Part shown: positions 46,988 through 61,900 of the stretch, piece by piece
How the letters are laid out: the number at the start of each line of letters is the position of its first letter
How positions within the stretch are numbered: the stretch's first letter is position 1
NCBI RefSeq assembly: GCF_932526225.1
Contig: NC_064039.1
Location: 16,794,639-16,858,638, forward strand
Length of the DNA: 64,000 bases
Reading direction: 5' to 3'
DNA from: Nematostella vectensis
Lineage: Eukaryota; Cnidaria; Anthozoa; Actiniaria; Edwardsiidae
The notes under the pieces: model-generated
Told to the model about the DNA's origin: nothing
Database searches by the model: none
Seen by the model: only the letters and a program-made list of their open reading frames with translations
Position numbers and translations under genes: made by a program

Positions 46988-49900
46988 GAAGTTTGCAAAT
47001 TGTCTCCTCTTTTTTAACAGGGTAAGTAACAACTTTTTCGCGTCTCCAATCTACGATAAAACTGTTGATTCACGTTTTATTTTGTTAATGACAGGGCTTG
47101 TTTCACTTCACTGGGCTTTCTGCGTTTAACTCAGAAATGCCCAGAACGGCGGAAAGACGAACAGCACAATCTTGTTTATCTTTGTAAATACTACGAAAAC
47201 TGCTCAAGGCATTTGTTAAAAGAACTTTTTTGTGCAAGTAAGTCACTTTCCATTTGTATTATAATATTGACTACTCAACAGAGAAAAAATAATAAAATGT
47301 CCCCAAAGAATCAGAAACCATAACACTAGACAGTCAAATTAACAGTAAGTTGTGCTCTTTCCAAATTATCGGACATTCCTCATATACAGGATTATTGTAC
47401 TGAATTATGTTTGTCTTTTTCCAAAGGCATGTATAGTATACCTAACATGCAAATATTTTGTATTTCCTGTCATAGATCAATGGATTTGTCATCTGATTCA
47501 GCTCTCAACTGGATTTCACTCAATGAAAGAGAAAATTTCAGTGTTTCTATTAGAAACGTCCATACAATCCATTACTGCAGGTACTGCATTTGCATGATTT
47601 GCATGATTTATACATTCTGTGTAATTTAAAAAAAACATTCTTGTTGTTATTTATTGCCATAAGTCTCATCATAATGGTTTAATTTGTTACAATCAGTCTG
47701 TTCGTCATCATGGTTTAATTTATTACAATCAGTCTATTCGTCATCATAGTTTAATTTATTACAATTAGTCTGGTCGTCATCATGGTTGAATTTATTACAA
47801 TTAGTAATTGTTCGTTCATCTAAACACTTATCTATTAGAATAACCTCTAGGTCCTCTACTCCATTATGGTCTTCCTGGCAAAAATGTTTGTATATAAGGT
47901 CATCCGTATCTTTATAAGTATCTTGATAAGTATCAGAGCCTTTCTTGTATGTGTTATTCTACTTTTGTTGTTATTAAACCGGAGTCTAAATTCTGTTGTG
48001 GTAGACCCCGATTATTGTTTCCCGCATTTTTTACAGTAAATTAGATAATGTACTTTTTCTGAGTTACAGTCCATTTGTAATTAATTGTGTAGGTTTTGTT
48101 TATTATGTTACTGCTAAAAGCGTTTCCTGTGACCAGATGATTCCTGCAGATGACACAACGATTACTTCCACATTTGAATGCACCTGACTCCCGTTTGAAT
48201 CAAACCATGCTCTAACTAAAGAACTAACTAAGAACCTTAAAGATTTTTAAATAGTTACAGACATTGGCTCCTAAGGGGCTTAATGTTAATGATTTTTTCT
48301 ATTCAGAAAAGTGAGGAGCATGTGTCAGGCACTAGTTTAGAATTTTGTAATTTTTATATTGATGAGCGCATGCCTTAGAATAGCGCGTGCTACCTACTTT
48401 GAACTTCTTAATTCTTCTTATTATTATTTATGTATCTTGTAGAGCACGCGCAATTTGATCCTTTGGTTGTGCGCGTCAACAGTTTTTTGTATATATTCGT
48501 ATATTGTATGTAACGGTTGATCTTCATTTGCCTTGATGAAGACTTCTTAATGAAGTTGAAATATAGGTGCTAATATTACCTGGTTGTCTCTTCTTTAACA
48601 TCTTCATTTAACATCTAACTCTCCCCAAGTATCTTCTAGTCTAAAAAATTCTTCAGTAAAATTATATATATAATCTCAATATATACACCTATTTCACAAA
48701 AGGTTGTCAGTGCAAATGGCGAAAGGCAAATGGTTTATGGGTACTAATTATTTGAAAAATTAAAGGTGTTTAATAAAGTCCAGCAATGTCAGAGCCAAGC
48801 ATTGATAACCTTTAATGGATAATTGTTTTGATTTATCCATATTCTTCGAGATGCATGGTTACTTTCGGTCGTAGAACTGCCATTTGCCAATCGCCATCTG
48901 CCATTTGCACTGACAACCTTTATTGAAATAGGTGTATATAATATATATAATACAGCGGCGTAGCCAGGATTTTTAACAGAAGGGGGCCCAAAAGGCCCTT
49001 TCAAGACATTTTCTCCTGTATTTTAGATATTGTCTCATACATTTACTGTATTTTTGGCTGCTGAAAGGGGGGGCCGGGCACCCTAGGCCACCCCCCTGGC
49101 TACGCCTCTGTAATATCATGCTTGAATTTATTACAATTAGTATAGCGTCATTATGGTTGAATTTATTACAATTAGTATAGCGTCATTATGGTTGAATTTA
49201 TTACAATTAGTATAGTGTCATTATGGTTGAATTTATTACAATTAGTATAGCGTCATTATGGTTGAATTTATTACAATTAGTATAGCGTCATTATGGTTGA
49301 ATTTATTACAATTAGTATAGTGTCATTATGGTTGAATTTATTACAATTAGTATAGCATCATTATGGTTGAATTTATTACAATTAGTATAGCGTCATTATG
49401 GTTGAATTTATTACAATTAGTATAGCGTCATTATGGTTGAATTTATTACAATTAGTATAGCGTCATTATGGTTGAATTTATTACAATTAGTATAGCGTCA
49501 TTATGGTTGAATTTATTAAAATTAGTATAGCGTCATTATGGTTGAATTTATTACAATTAGTATAGCGTCATTATGGTTTAATTTATTTCAATTAGTATAG
49601 CGTCATTATGGTTGAATTTATTACAATTAGTATAGCGTCATTATGGTTGAATTTATTACAATTAGTCTGGTCGTCATGGTTTAGTTTATTACAATAAGTC
49701 TGGTCGTCATGGTTAAATTATTACAATTAGTCTGGTCATCATCATGGTTTAATTTTTTTACAATAAGTCTGGTCATCATGGTTAATTTATTACAATTAGT
49801 CTGGTCGTCATCATGGTTTAATAAAGTGGGAGCCCCACAGAAGCTGATGGAGTATGTACATCGCTATGGCAACAGACAAGCACGACTTGCTGCTACAGAA

Positions 49901-52900
49901 CTATTACTAACAAATATGAATATATTGCAAGGTAAGTTTATACAAATTTAAATGAATAATTTGTAAAGTTAAAATTTATAGTATTCATTAAAAGTTAAAC
50001 CTGATCTTGTAAGCTTATGAGGGTAACATGGGACTATTCTGTTGCGCATTTCATGGCAAACAGAATGCCTGTATGTAGTTCTGCTCAAATCAGCAATTGC
50101 CTGATTCTGTTTTGTTTGCCAAATATTACAACAAAAATGCCAAACAATTAACCATTCACAGGAATGTGTAAATGATATTTACATTAATTTCAAGATTGAT
50201 ATCTCCGTCATTTCAGGGTGACTGTACAGGAGCTCTGCACTATGACAGTCTTTCTTCAATAGTTTATTTGATTGGATATTATGATGGAAATCCATTTTTT
50301 TCTGTTAGGATAAACTTGTTTGCTTGATTCACAGTTTGAGCTTAAATTGTCAGTTTTCTCGGGATCTGGGAAATAAAACCACTGTTCCCAGATTGTAATC
50401 ACTTTTATCGTCCCTTATTTATCAGGATTTTATGGGTGCCATTTATAGGAAAATTGGAGAAAGATCTTGAATTATTTTTTTATTGTGTGGTATCCATTTT
50501 CTTTGGTATGCTTAAATTGGTAGAACTGTTCCCGGTTATCATATTAAGCACAAGTTGTTCTGAGTCACTTACAATTATCATACCCTTCTCTAAACAACCC
50601 TTTCATTTCCCAGAAATCGGACAAACCTTTTTGTAGATATTTTAGCCTAAATAAATATTTATATATTATGGAAAATCGAGTAATAAAACCTAACAAATGA
50701 TGCCACCATGTTGTGCACAACTATTGATAATTTCTATTTGATAATGAACTATACTGCCAAAATTGGAGAACACCTTAAACTTTACTTGTTTTGTGTCAGT
50801 TTTGAGCAAAATTACGCGGTGAAAGTCATTATGGTAATTTATTCTTTTCTTCCATGTAAAATTTGTAATTCATCTGGCTCAATTAGTTCGTTAAGGACAG
50901 AGGGTCCAAAATAGTGCCTCCCAAGTGATGTACACATAAATTCTATAAATAAAACAAATCTGTCAATATGTTGGTAACTTTCTCTAAAGAAGAAACAAAG
51001 AAAAAACACACTTGATTTAATCATTTACACATATTTAATCTTTTTTATTGTTGTCATTGTCATTGTTGTTGTTGTTATAAACAATTATTATATTATTATA
51101 TTTTAGCTGACCTAAGTGACTTTTTACTGATTATTTGTATTTTACCCCTAGATTTAGTCAGAGTTTGTGATAATAGAATATTGGTTGGCATTGTAAGGCA
51201 AACTGGTATCAGTAAAGATATTTGGAAAACTACCACAAAGTCGTCACATAAGGTTTGTCCTGGATCCAATAATATACTCCTGTAAAGAAAACTGAATTAG
51301 TCCCACAGGATTCATCTACGACAAAAATTGTGCAGTTCCTACATGATTGCCTTGTTCTGTTGACATTGAACCTGCCAATCGACTTAGTTCCCAAATTCCC
51401 AATTTTCCCAATTCCAAATTTCAAAGTCAGCTTTAATACATTAGTCTTTCCTGATTTTTTCTCTTTATTTTCTAGTGTCCAGATGAAAAGGCCATAGAGA
51501 TGAGTTTGAAGTCATTGTTGCTCTCACTGCCTCCCTCTGGTGTTGATGAGTGCACTAGGTGGTTCACTAAAAGTGCTATACTTTCTGGTACCTCAGCAAA
51601 GCAGCATAAAAGGGTAAATTACTTAACAGATCAGCATGAGATTTGCAGTAATCGAGTTGCCCTTTTATCTCTCTTTATCTTTTACATTTTAGTCAATGTC
51701 TTGGAATTTTGGAGGTGATCATGGTTTGTCATTTGCCCACACTTTAACTTCAATGCCAGCTGATCAAGTGGAGTTATTCTACCTTAAAGCACTCACCAGA
51801 CATTCAACAGTAAGTTAAACCCTCTGTTTAGGCATTAGTAGTAGGGTTCATGCAATACATAATCCCTTTGAGTTATTTCCTCATGGGACGCTCACAAGTG
51901 TTAGGATTGGTGATGGTTAGGTGGAGGATGAGTACTTTCAGTGGATGATTTCGATGATTGCGACAATGATGATGTTAACGGCAATAACAATGATGTAAAA
52001 ATGGTAATAATAATTGTGCTGGCAATGAGAAAATGTCTATTCTGCTGCTGACAAATGTGGTTATGATGCTGTTGAATACTGCTTCTGCTGATGGATAATG
52101 CCTCTTGTCTCTGTTGATGGATACTGTCTCTGCTGATGGATACTGCCTCTTGTCTCTGCTGATGGATACTACCCTCTGCCTCTGCTGATGGATACTGCCT
52201 TCTGTCTCTGCTGATGGATACTGCCTCTTGTCTCTGCTGATGGATACTGCCCTCTGTCTCTGCTGATGGATACTGCCTCTTGCCTCTGCTGATGGATACT
52301 GCCTTCTGCCTCTTTGATGGATACTGTCTCTTGTCTCTGTTGATGGATACTGCCTCTTGCCTCTGCTGATGGATACTGCCTTCTGTCTCTGCTGATGGAT
52401 ACTGCCTCTTGCCTCTGCTGATGGATACTGCCTCTTGCCTCTGCTGATGGATACTGCCTTTTGCCTCTGCTGATGGATACTGCCTCTTGTCTCTGCTGAT
52501 GGATACTGCCTTCAGCCTCTGCTGATGGATACTGCCTCTTGTCTCTGCTGATGGATACTGCCTCTTGTCTCTGCTGATGGATACTGCCTTCAGCCTCTGC
52601 TGATGGATACTGCCTCTTTTTCTCTGCTGATGGATACTGCCTCTTGTCTCTGCTGATGGATACTGCCTCTTGCCTCTGCTCATGAATACTGTCTCTTGCC
52701 TTTGCTGATGGATACTGCCTCTTGCCTCTGCTGATGGATACTGCCTCTTGTCTCTGCTGATGGATACTGCCTGTTGTCTCTGTTGATGGAAACTGCCTCT
52801 TGTCTCTGCTGATGGATACTGCCTCTTGTCTCTGCTGATGGATACTGGCTTCTGTCTTTGCTGATGGATACTGCCTCTTGCCTCTGCTGATGGATACTGC

Positions 52901-55900
52901 CTCTTGCCTCTGCTGATGGATACTGCCTCTTGTCTCTGCTGATGGATACTGCCTCTTGCCTCTGCTGATGGATACTGCCTCTTGCCTCTGCTGATGGATA
53001 CTGCCTCTTGTCTCTGCTGATGGATACTGCCTGTTGTCTCTGTTGATGGAAACTGCCTCTTGTCTCTGCTGATGGATACTGCCTCTTGTCTCTGCTGATG
53101 GATACTGCCTCTTGCCTCTGTTGATGGATACTGCCTCTTGTCTCTGCTGATGGATACTGCCTCTTGCCTCTGCTAATGGATACTGCCTCTTGTTTCTGCT
53201 GATGGATACTGCCTCTTGTCTCTGCTGATGGAAACTGCCTCTTGTCTCTGTTGATGGAAACTGCCTCTTGTCTCTGCTGATGGATACTGCCACTTGCCTC
53301 TGTTAATGGATACTGCCTCTTGCCTCTGTTGATGGATACTGCCTCTTGTCTCTGCTGATGGATACTGCCACTTGCCTCTGTTAATGGATACTGCCTCTTG
53401 CCTCTGTTGATGGATACTGCCTCTTGTCTCTGCTGATGGATACTGCCTCTTGCCTCTGCTAATGGATACTGCCTCTTGTTTCTGCTGATGGATACTGCCT
53501 CTTGTCTCTGCTGATGGAAACTGCCTCTTGTCTCTGTTGATGGAAACTGCCTCTTGTCTCTGCTGATGGATACTGCCTCTTGCCTCTGTTAATGGATACT
53601 GCCTCTTGCCTCTGTTGATGGATACTGCCTCTTGTCTCTGCTGATGGATACTGCCACTTGCCTCTGTTAATGGATACTGCCTCTTGCCTCTGTTGATGGA
53701 TACTGCCTCTTGTCTCTGCTGATGGATACTGCCACTTGCCTCTGTTAATGGATACTGCCTCTTGCCTCTGTTGATGGATACTGCCTCTTGTCTCTGCTGA
53801 TGGATACTGCCTCTTGTCTCTGCTGATGGATACTGCCTCTTGCCTCTGCTGATGGATACTGCCTCTTGCCTCTGCTGATGGATACTGCCTTCTGTCTCTG
53901 CTGATGGATACTGCCTCTTGTCTCTGCTGATGGATTTTGCCTCTTGTCTCTGCTGATGGATACTGCCTCTTGTCTCTGCTGATGGATACTGCCTCTTGCC
54001 TCTGCTGATGGGTACTGCCTCTTGCCTCTGCTGATGGATACTGCCTCTTGTCTCTGCTGATGGATACTGCCTCTTGTCTCTGCTGAAGGATACTGCCTCT
54101 TGTCTCTGTTGATGGAAACTGCCTCTTGTCTCTGCTGATGGATACTGCCTCTTGTCTCTGCTGATGGATACTGCCTCTTGCCTCTGTTGATGGATACTGC
54201 CTCTTGCCTCTGTTGATGGATACTGCCTCTTGCCTCTGTTGATGGATACTGCCTCTTGCCTCTGTTGATGGATACTGCTTCTTGCCTCTGTTGATGGATA
54301 CTGCCTCTTGCCTCTTTTGATGGATACTGCCTCATGTCTCTGCTGATGGATATTGCCTTCAGCCTCTGCTGATGGATACTGCCTCTTGTCTCTGCTGATG
54401 GATACTGTCTCTTGCCTTTGCTGATGGATACTTCCTTCTGTCTCTGCTGATGGATACTGCCTCTTGTCTCTGCTGATGGATACTGCCTCTTGTCTCTGCT
54501 GATTGATACTGCCTTCTGTCTTTGCTGATGGATACTGCCTCTTGTCTCTGTTGATGGATACTGCCTTCAGCCTCTGTTGATGGATACTGCCTCTTGCCTC
54601 TGCTGATGGATACTGCCTTCTGTCTCTGCTGATGGATACTGCCTTCTGTCTCTGCTGATGGATACTACCTCTTGTCTCTGTTGATGGATACTGCCTCTTG
54701 CCTCTGCTGATGGATACTGCCTTCTGTCTCTGCTGATGAATACTGCCTCTCGCCTCTGCTGATGGATACTGCCTTCTGTCTCTGCTGATGGATACTGCCT
54801 CTTGTCTCTGCTGATTGATACTGCCTCTTGTCTCTGCTGATGGATACTGCCTTTAGCCTCTGCTGATGGATACTGCCTCTTGTCTCTGCTGATGGATACT
54901 GTCTCTTGCCTCTGCTGATGGATACTGTCTCTTGCCTTTGCTAATGGATACTTCCTTCTGTCTCTGCTGATGGATACTGCCTCTTGCCTCTGCTGATGAA
55001 TACTGTCTCTTGCCTTTGCTGATTGATACTGGCTTCTGTCTTTGCTGATGGTTACTGCCTCTTGCCTCTGCTGATGGATACTGCCTCTTGCCTCTGCGGA
55101 TGGATACTGCCTTTTGCCTCTGCTGATGGATACTGCCTCTTGTCTCTGCTGATGGATACTGCATTCAGCCTCTGCTGATGGATACTGCCTTTTGTCTCTG
55201 CTGATGGATACTGTCTCTTGCCTCTGCTGATGGATACTGTCTCTTGCCTTTGCTAATGGATACTTCCTTCTGTCTCTTCTTATGGATACTGCCTCTTGTC
55301 TCTGCTGATGGATACTGCCTCTTGCCTCTGCTGATGAATACTGTCTCTTGCCTTTGCTGATTGATACTGGCTTCTGTCTTTGCCGATGGATACTGCCTCT
55401 TGCCTCTGCTGATGGATACTGCCTCTTGCCTCTGCTGATGGATACTGCCTTTTGTCTCTTCTGATGGATACTGCCTCTTGTCTCTGTTGATGAATACTGC
55501 CTCTTTTATCTGCTGATGGATACTGCCTTCTGTCTCTGCTGATGGATACTGCCTCTTGTCTCTGTTGGTGGATACTGCCTCTTGTCTCTGTTGATGGATA
55601 CTGCCTCTTGTCACTGCTGATGGATACTGCCTCTTGTCTCTGTTGATGGATACTGTCTTTTGTCTCTGTTGATGGATACTGCCTCTTGCCTCTGTTGATG
55701 GATACTGCCTCTTGTCTCTGCTGATGGATACTGCCTCTTGTCTCTGCTGATGGATACTGCCTCTTGCCTCTGTTGATGGAAACTGCCTCTTGCCTCTTTT
55801 GATGGATACTGCCTCTTGCCTCTGTTGATGGATACTGCCTCTTGTCTCTGCTGATGGATACTGCCTCATGTCTCTGCTGATGGATACTGCCTCTTGTCTC

Positions 55901-58900
55901 TGCTGATGGATACTGCCTCTTGCCTCTGTTGATGGATACTGCCTCTTGCCTCTGTTGATGGATACTGCCTCATGTCTCTGCTGATGGATACTGCCTTTAG
56001 CCTCTGCTGATGGATACTGCCTCTTGTCTCTGCTGATGGATACTGTCTCTTGCCTTTGCTGATGGATACTGCCTTCTGTCTTTGCTGATGGATACTGCCT
56101 CTTGTCTCTGTTGATGGATACTGCCTTCAGCCTCTTTTGATTGATACTGCCTCTTTTATCTGCTGATGGATACTGCCTTCTGTCTCTGCTGATGGATACT
56201 GCCTCTTGCCTTTGCTAATGGATACTTCCTTCTGTCTCTTCTGGTGGATACTGCCTTCTGTCTTTGCTGATGGATACTGCCTGTTGTCTCTGTTGATGGA
56301 TACTGCCTTCAGCCTCTGCTGATGGATACTGCCTCTTGTCTCTCCTGATGGATACTGTCTCTTGCCTTTGCTGATGGATACTTCCTTCTGTCTCTGCTGA
56401 TGGATACTGCCTCTTGTCTCTGCTGATGGATACTGCCTCTTGTCTCTCTGCTGATTGATACTGCCTTCTGTCTTTGCTGATGGATACTGCCTCTTGTCTC
56501 TGTTGATGGATACTGCCTTCAGCCTCTGTTGATGGATACTGCCTCTTGCCTCTGCTGATGGATACTGCCTTCTGTCTCTGCTGATGGATACTGCCTTCTG
56601 TCTCTGCTGATGGATACTGCCTCTTGTCTCTGTTGATGGATACTGTCTCTTGTCTCTGTTGATGGATACTGCCTCTTTCCTCTGCTGATGGTACTGCCTT
56701 CTGTCTCTGCTGATGAATACTGCCTCTCGCCTCTGCTGATGGATACTTCCTCTTGTCTCTGCTGATGGATACTGCCTCTTGTCTCTGCTGATTGATACTG
56801 CCTCTTGTCTCTGCTGATGGATACTGCCTTTAGCCTCTGCTGATGGATACTGCCTCTTGTCTCTGCTGATGGATACTGCCTTCTGTCTCTGCTGATGGAT
56901 ACTGCCTCTTGTCTCTGTTAATGGATACTGCCTTCAGCCTCTGTTGATGGATACTGCCTTCAGCCTCTGTTGATGGATACTGCCTCTTGCCTCTGCTGAT
57001 GGATACTGCCTTCTGTCTCTGCTGATGGATACTGCCTTCTGTCTCTGCTGATGGATACTGCCTCTTGTCTCTGTTGATGGATACTGTCTCTTGTCTCTGT
57101 TGATGGATACTGCCTCTTGCCTCTGCTGATGGATACTGCCTTCTGTCTCTGCTGATGAATACTGCCTCTCGCCTCTGCTGATGGATACTGCCTCTTGTCT
57201 CTGCTGATGGATACTGCCTCTTGTCTCTGCTGATTGATACTGCCTCTTGTCTCTGCTGATGGATACTGCCTCTTGTCTCTGCTGATGGATACTGCCTTTA
57301 GCCTCTGCTGATGGATACTGCCTCTTGTCTCTGCTGATGGATACTGCCTTCTGTCTCTGCTGATGGATACTGCCTCTTGTCTCTGTTAATGGATACTGCC
57401 TCTTGTCTCGGTTGATGGATACTGCCTCTTGCCTCTGCTTATGGATACTGCCTTCTGTCTCTGCTGATGGATACTGCCTCTTGTCTCTGCTGATGGATAC
57501 TGCCTCTTGCCTCTGCCGATGGATACTGCCTTTTGCCTCTGCTGATGGATACTGCCTCTTGTCTCTGCTGATGGATACTGCATTCAGCCTCTGCTGATGG
57601 ATACTGCCTCTTGTCTCTGCTGATGGATACTGTCTCTTGCCTCTGTTGATGGATACTGCCTCTTGCCTCTGCTTATGGATACTGCCTTCTGTCTCTGCTG
57701 ATGGATACTGCCTCTTGCCTCTGCTGATGGATACTGCCTCTTGCCTCTGCTGATGGATACTGCCTTTTGTCTCTTCTGATGGATATTGCCTCTTGTCTCT
57801 GTTGATGAATACTGCCTCTTTTATCTGCTGATGGATACTGCCTTCTGTCTCTGCTGATGGATACTGCCTCTTGTCTCTGTTGGTGGATACTGCCTCTTGT
57901 CTCTGCTGATGGATACTGCCTCTTGTCTCTGTTGATGGATACTGCCTCTTGTCTCTGTTGATGGATACTGCCTCTTGCCTCTGCTAATGGATACTTTCTT
58001 CTGTCTCTTCTGATGGATACTGCCTCTTGTCTCTGCTGATGGATACTGCCTCTTGCCTCTGCTGATGAATACTGTCTCTTGCCTTTGCTGATTGATACTG
58101 GCTTCTGTCTTTGCTGATGGATACTGCCTCTTGCCTCTGCTGATGGATACTGCCTCTTGCCTCTGCTGATGGATACTGCCTCTTGTCTCTGCTGATGGAT
58201 ACTGTCTCTTGCCTCTGTTGATGGATACTGCCTCTTGCCTCTGCTTATGGATACTGCCTTCTGTCTCTGCTGATGGATACTGCCTCTTGCCTCTGCTGAT
58301 GGATACTGCCTCTTGCCTCTGCTGATGGATACTGCCTTTTGTCTCTTCTGATGGATATTGCCTCTTGTCTCTGTTGATGAATACTGCCTCTTTTATCTGC
58401 TGATGGATACTGCCTTCTGTCTCTGCTGATGGATACTGCCTCTTGTCTCTGTTGGTGGATACTGCCTCTTGTCTCTGCTGATGGATACTGCCTCTTGTCT
58501 CTGCTGATGGATACTGCCTCTTGTCTCTGTTGATGGATACTGCCTCTTGCCTCTGCTTATGGATACTGCCTTCTGTCTCTGCTGATGGATACTGCCTCTT
58601 GTCTCTGTTGATGGATACTGCCTTTTGCCTCTGCTGATGGATACTGCCTCTTGTCTCTGCTGATGGATACTGCATTCAGCCTCTGCGGATGGATACTGCC
58701 TCTTGTCTCTGCTGATGGATACTGTCTCTTGCCTCTGCTGATGGATACTGTCTCTTTTATCTGCTGATGGATACTGCCTTCTGTCTCTGCTGATGGATAC
58801 TGCCTCTTGTCACTGTTGATGGATACTGCCTCTTGTCTCTGTTGATGGATACTGCCCCTTGCCTCTGCTTATGGATACTGCCTTCTGTCTCTGCTGATGG

Positions 58901-61900
58901 ATACTGCCTCTTGTCTCTGTTGATGGATACTGCCTCTTGCCTCTGTTGATGGATACTGCCTCTTGTCTCTGCTGATGGATACTGCCTCTTGTCTCTGTTG
59001 ATGGATACTGCCTCTTGCCTCTGCTTATGGATACTGCCTTCTGTCTCTGCTGATGGATACTGCCTCTTGTCTCTGTTGATGAATACTGCCTCTTTTATCT
59101 GCTGATGAATACTGCCTTCTGTCTCTGCTGATGGATACTGCCTCTTGCCTCTGTTAATGGATACTGCCTCTTGCCTCTGTTGATGGATACTGCCTCTTGC
59201 CTCTGCTGATGGATACTTCCTTCTGTCTCTGCTGATGGATACTGCCTCTTGCCCCTGCTGATGGATACTGCATCTTGCCTCTGCTGATGGATACTGCCTC
59301 TTGTCTCTGCTGATGGATACTGCCTCTTGTCTCTGCTGATGGATACTGCCTCTTGTCTCTGTTGATGGAAACTGCCTCTTGTCTCTGTTGATGGATACTG
59401 CCTCTTGTCTCTGCTGATGGATACTGCCTCTTGTCTCTGCTGATGGAAACTGCCTCTTGTCTCTGCTGATGGATACTGCATTCAGCCTCTGCTGATGGAT
59501 ACTGCCTCTTGTCTTTGCTGATGGATACTGTCTCTTGCCTCTGCTGATGGATACTGTCTTTTTTATCTGCTGATGGATACTGCCTTCTGTCTCTGCTGAT
59601 GGATACTGCCTCTTGTCTCTGTTGATGGATACTGCCTCTTGTCTCTGTTGATGGATACTGCCTCTTGTCTCTGTTGATGGATACTGCCTCTTGCCTCTGC
59701 TTATGGATACTGCCTTCTGTCTCTGCTGATGGATACTGCCTCTTGCCTCTGCTGATGGATACTGCCTTTTGCCTCTGCTGATGGATACTGCCTCTTGTCT
59801 CTGCTGATGGATACTGCCTCTTGCCTCTGCTGATGGATACTTCCTTCTGTCTCTGTTGATGGATACTGCCTCTTGCCTCTGCTAATGGATACTTTCTTCT
59901 GTCTCTTCTGATGGATACTGCCTCTTGTCTCTGCTGATGGATACTGCCTCTTGCCTCTGCTGATGAATACTGTCTCTTGCCTTTGCTGATTGATACTGGC
60001 TTCTGTCTTTGCTGATGGATACTGCCTCTTGCCTCTGCTGATGGATACTGCCTCTTGCCTCTGCTGATGGATACTGCCTCTTGTCTCTGCTGATGGATAC
60101 TGTCTCTTGCCTCTGTTGATGGATACTGCCTCTTGCCTCTGCTTATGGATACTGCCTTCTGTCTCTGCTGATGGATACTGCCTCTTGCCTCTGCTGATGG
60201 ATACTGCCTCTTGCCTCTGCTGATGGATACTGCCTTTTGTCTCTTCTGATGGATATTGCCTCTTGTCTCTGTTGATGAATACTGCCTCTTTTATCTGCTG
60301 ATGGATACTGCCTTCTGTCTCTGCTGATGGATACTGCCTCTTGTCTCTGTTGGTGGATACTGCCTCTTGTCTCTGCTGATGGATACTGCCTCTTGTCTCT
60401 GTTGATGGATACTGCCTCTTGTCTCTGTTGATGGATACTGCCTCTTGCCTCTGCTTATGGATACTGCCTTCTGTCTCTGCTGATGGATACTGCCTCTTGT
60501 CTCTGTTGATGGATACTGCCTTTTGCCTCTGCTGATGGATACTGCCTCTTGTCTCTGCTGATGGATACTGCATTCAGCCTCTGCGGATGGATACTGCCTC
60601 TTGTCTCTGCTGATGGATACTGTCTCTTGCCTCTGCTGATGGATACTGTCTCTTTTATCTGCTGATGGATACTGCCTTCTGTCTCTGCTGATGGATACTG
60701 CCTCTTGTCACTGTTGATGGATACTGCCTCTTGTCTCTGTTGATGGATACTGCCCCTTGCCTCTGTTGATGGATACTGCCTCTTGCCTCTGCTTATGGAT
60801 ACTGCCTTCTGTCTCTGCTGATGGATACTGCCTCTTGCCTCTGCTGATGGATACTGCCTTTTGCCTCTGCTGATGGATACTGCCTCTTGTCTCTGCTGAT
60901 GGATACTGCCTCTTGCCTCTGCTGATGGATACTTCCTTCTGTCTCTGTTGATGGATACTGCCTCTTGCCTCTGCTAATGGATACTTTCTTCTGTCTCTTC
61001 TGATGGATACTGCCTCTTGTCTCTGCTGATGGATACTGCCTCTTGCCTCTGCTGATGAATACTGTCTCTTGCCTTTGCTGATTGATACTGGCTTCTGTCT
61101 TTGCTGATGGATACTGCCTCTTGCCTCTGCTGATGGATACTGCCTCTTGCCTCTGCTGATGGATACTGCCTCTTGTCTCTGCTGATGGATACTGTCTCTT
61201 GCCTCTGTTGATGGATACTGCCTCTTGCCTCTGCTTATGGATACTGCCTTCTGTCTCTGCTGATGGATACTGCCTCTTGCCTCTGCTGATGGATACTGCC
61301 TCTTGCCTCTGCTGATGGATACTGCCTTTTGTCTCTTCTGATGGATATTGCCTCTTGTCTCTGTTGATGAATACTGCCTCTTTTATCTGCTGATGGATAC
61401 TGCCTTCTGTCTCTGCTGATGGATACTGCCTCTTGTCTCTGTTGGTGGATACTGCCTCTTGTCTCTGCTGATGGATACTGCCTCTTGTCTCTGTTGATGG
61501 ATACTGCCTCTTGTCTCTGTTGATGGATACTGCCTCTTGCCTCTGCTTATGGATACTGCCTTCTGTCTCTGCTGATGGATACTGCCTCTTGTCTCTGTTG
61601 ATGGATACTGCCTTTTGCCTCTGCTGATGGATACTGCCTCTTTTATCTGCTGATGGATACTGCCTTCTGTCTCTGCTGATGGATACTGCCTCTTGTCACT
61701 GTTGATGGATACTGCCTCTTGTCTCTGTTGATGGATACTGCCCCTTGCCTCTGCTTATGGATACTGCCTTCTGTCTCTGCTGATGGATACTGCCTCTTGT
61801 CTCTGTTGATGGATACTGCCTCTTGCCTCTGTTGATGGATACTGCCTCTTGTCTCTGCTGATGGATACTGCCTCTTGTCTCTGTTGATGGATACTGCCTC

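Noticed and set aside
52169-53293. 374-aa and the other QYPSAE/SIHQQRQ ORFs as genes
   Set aside because: These are translations of the 26-bp minisatellite on the strand opposite the host gene, with no start context and no unique sequence.
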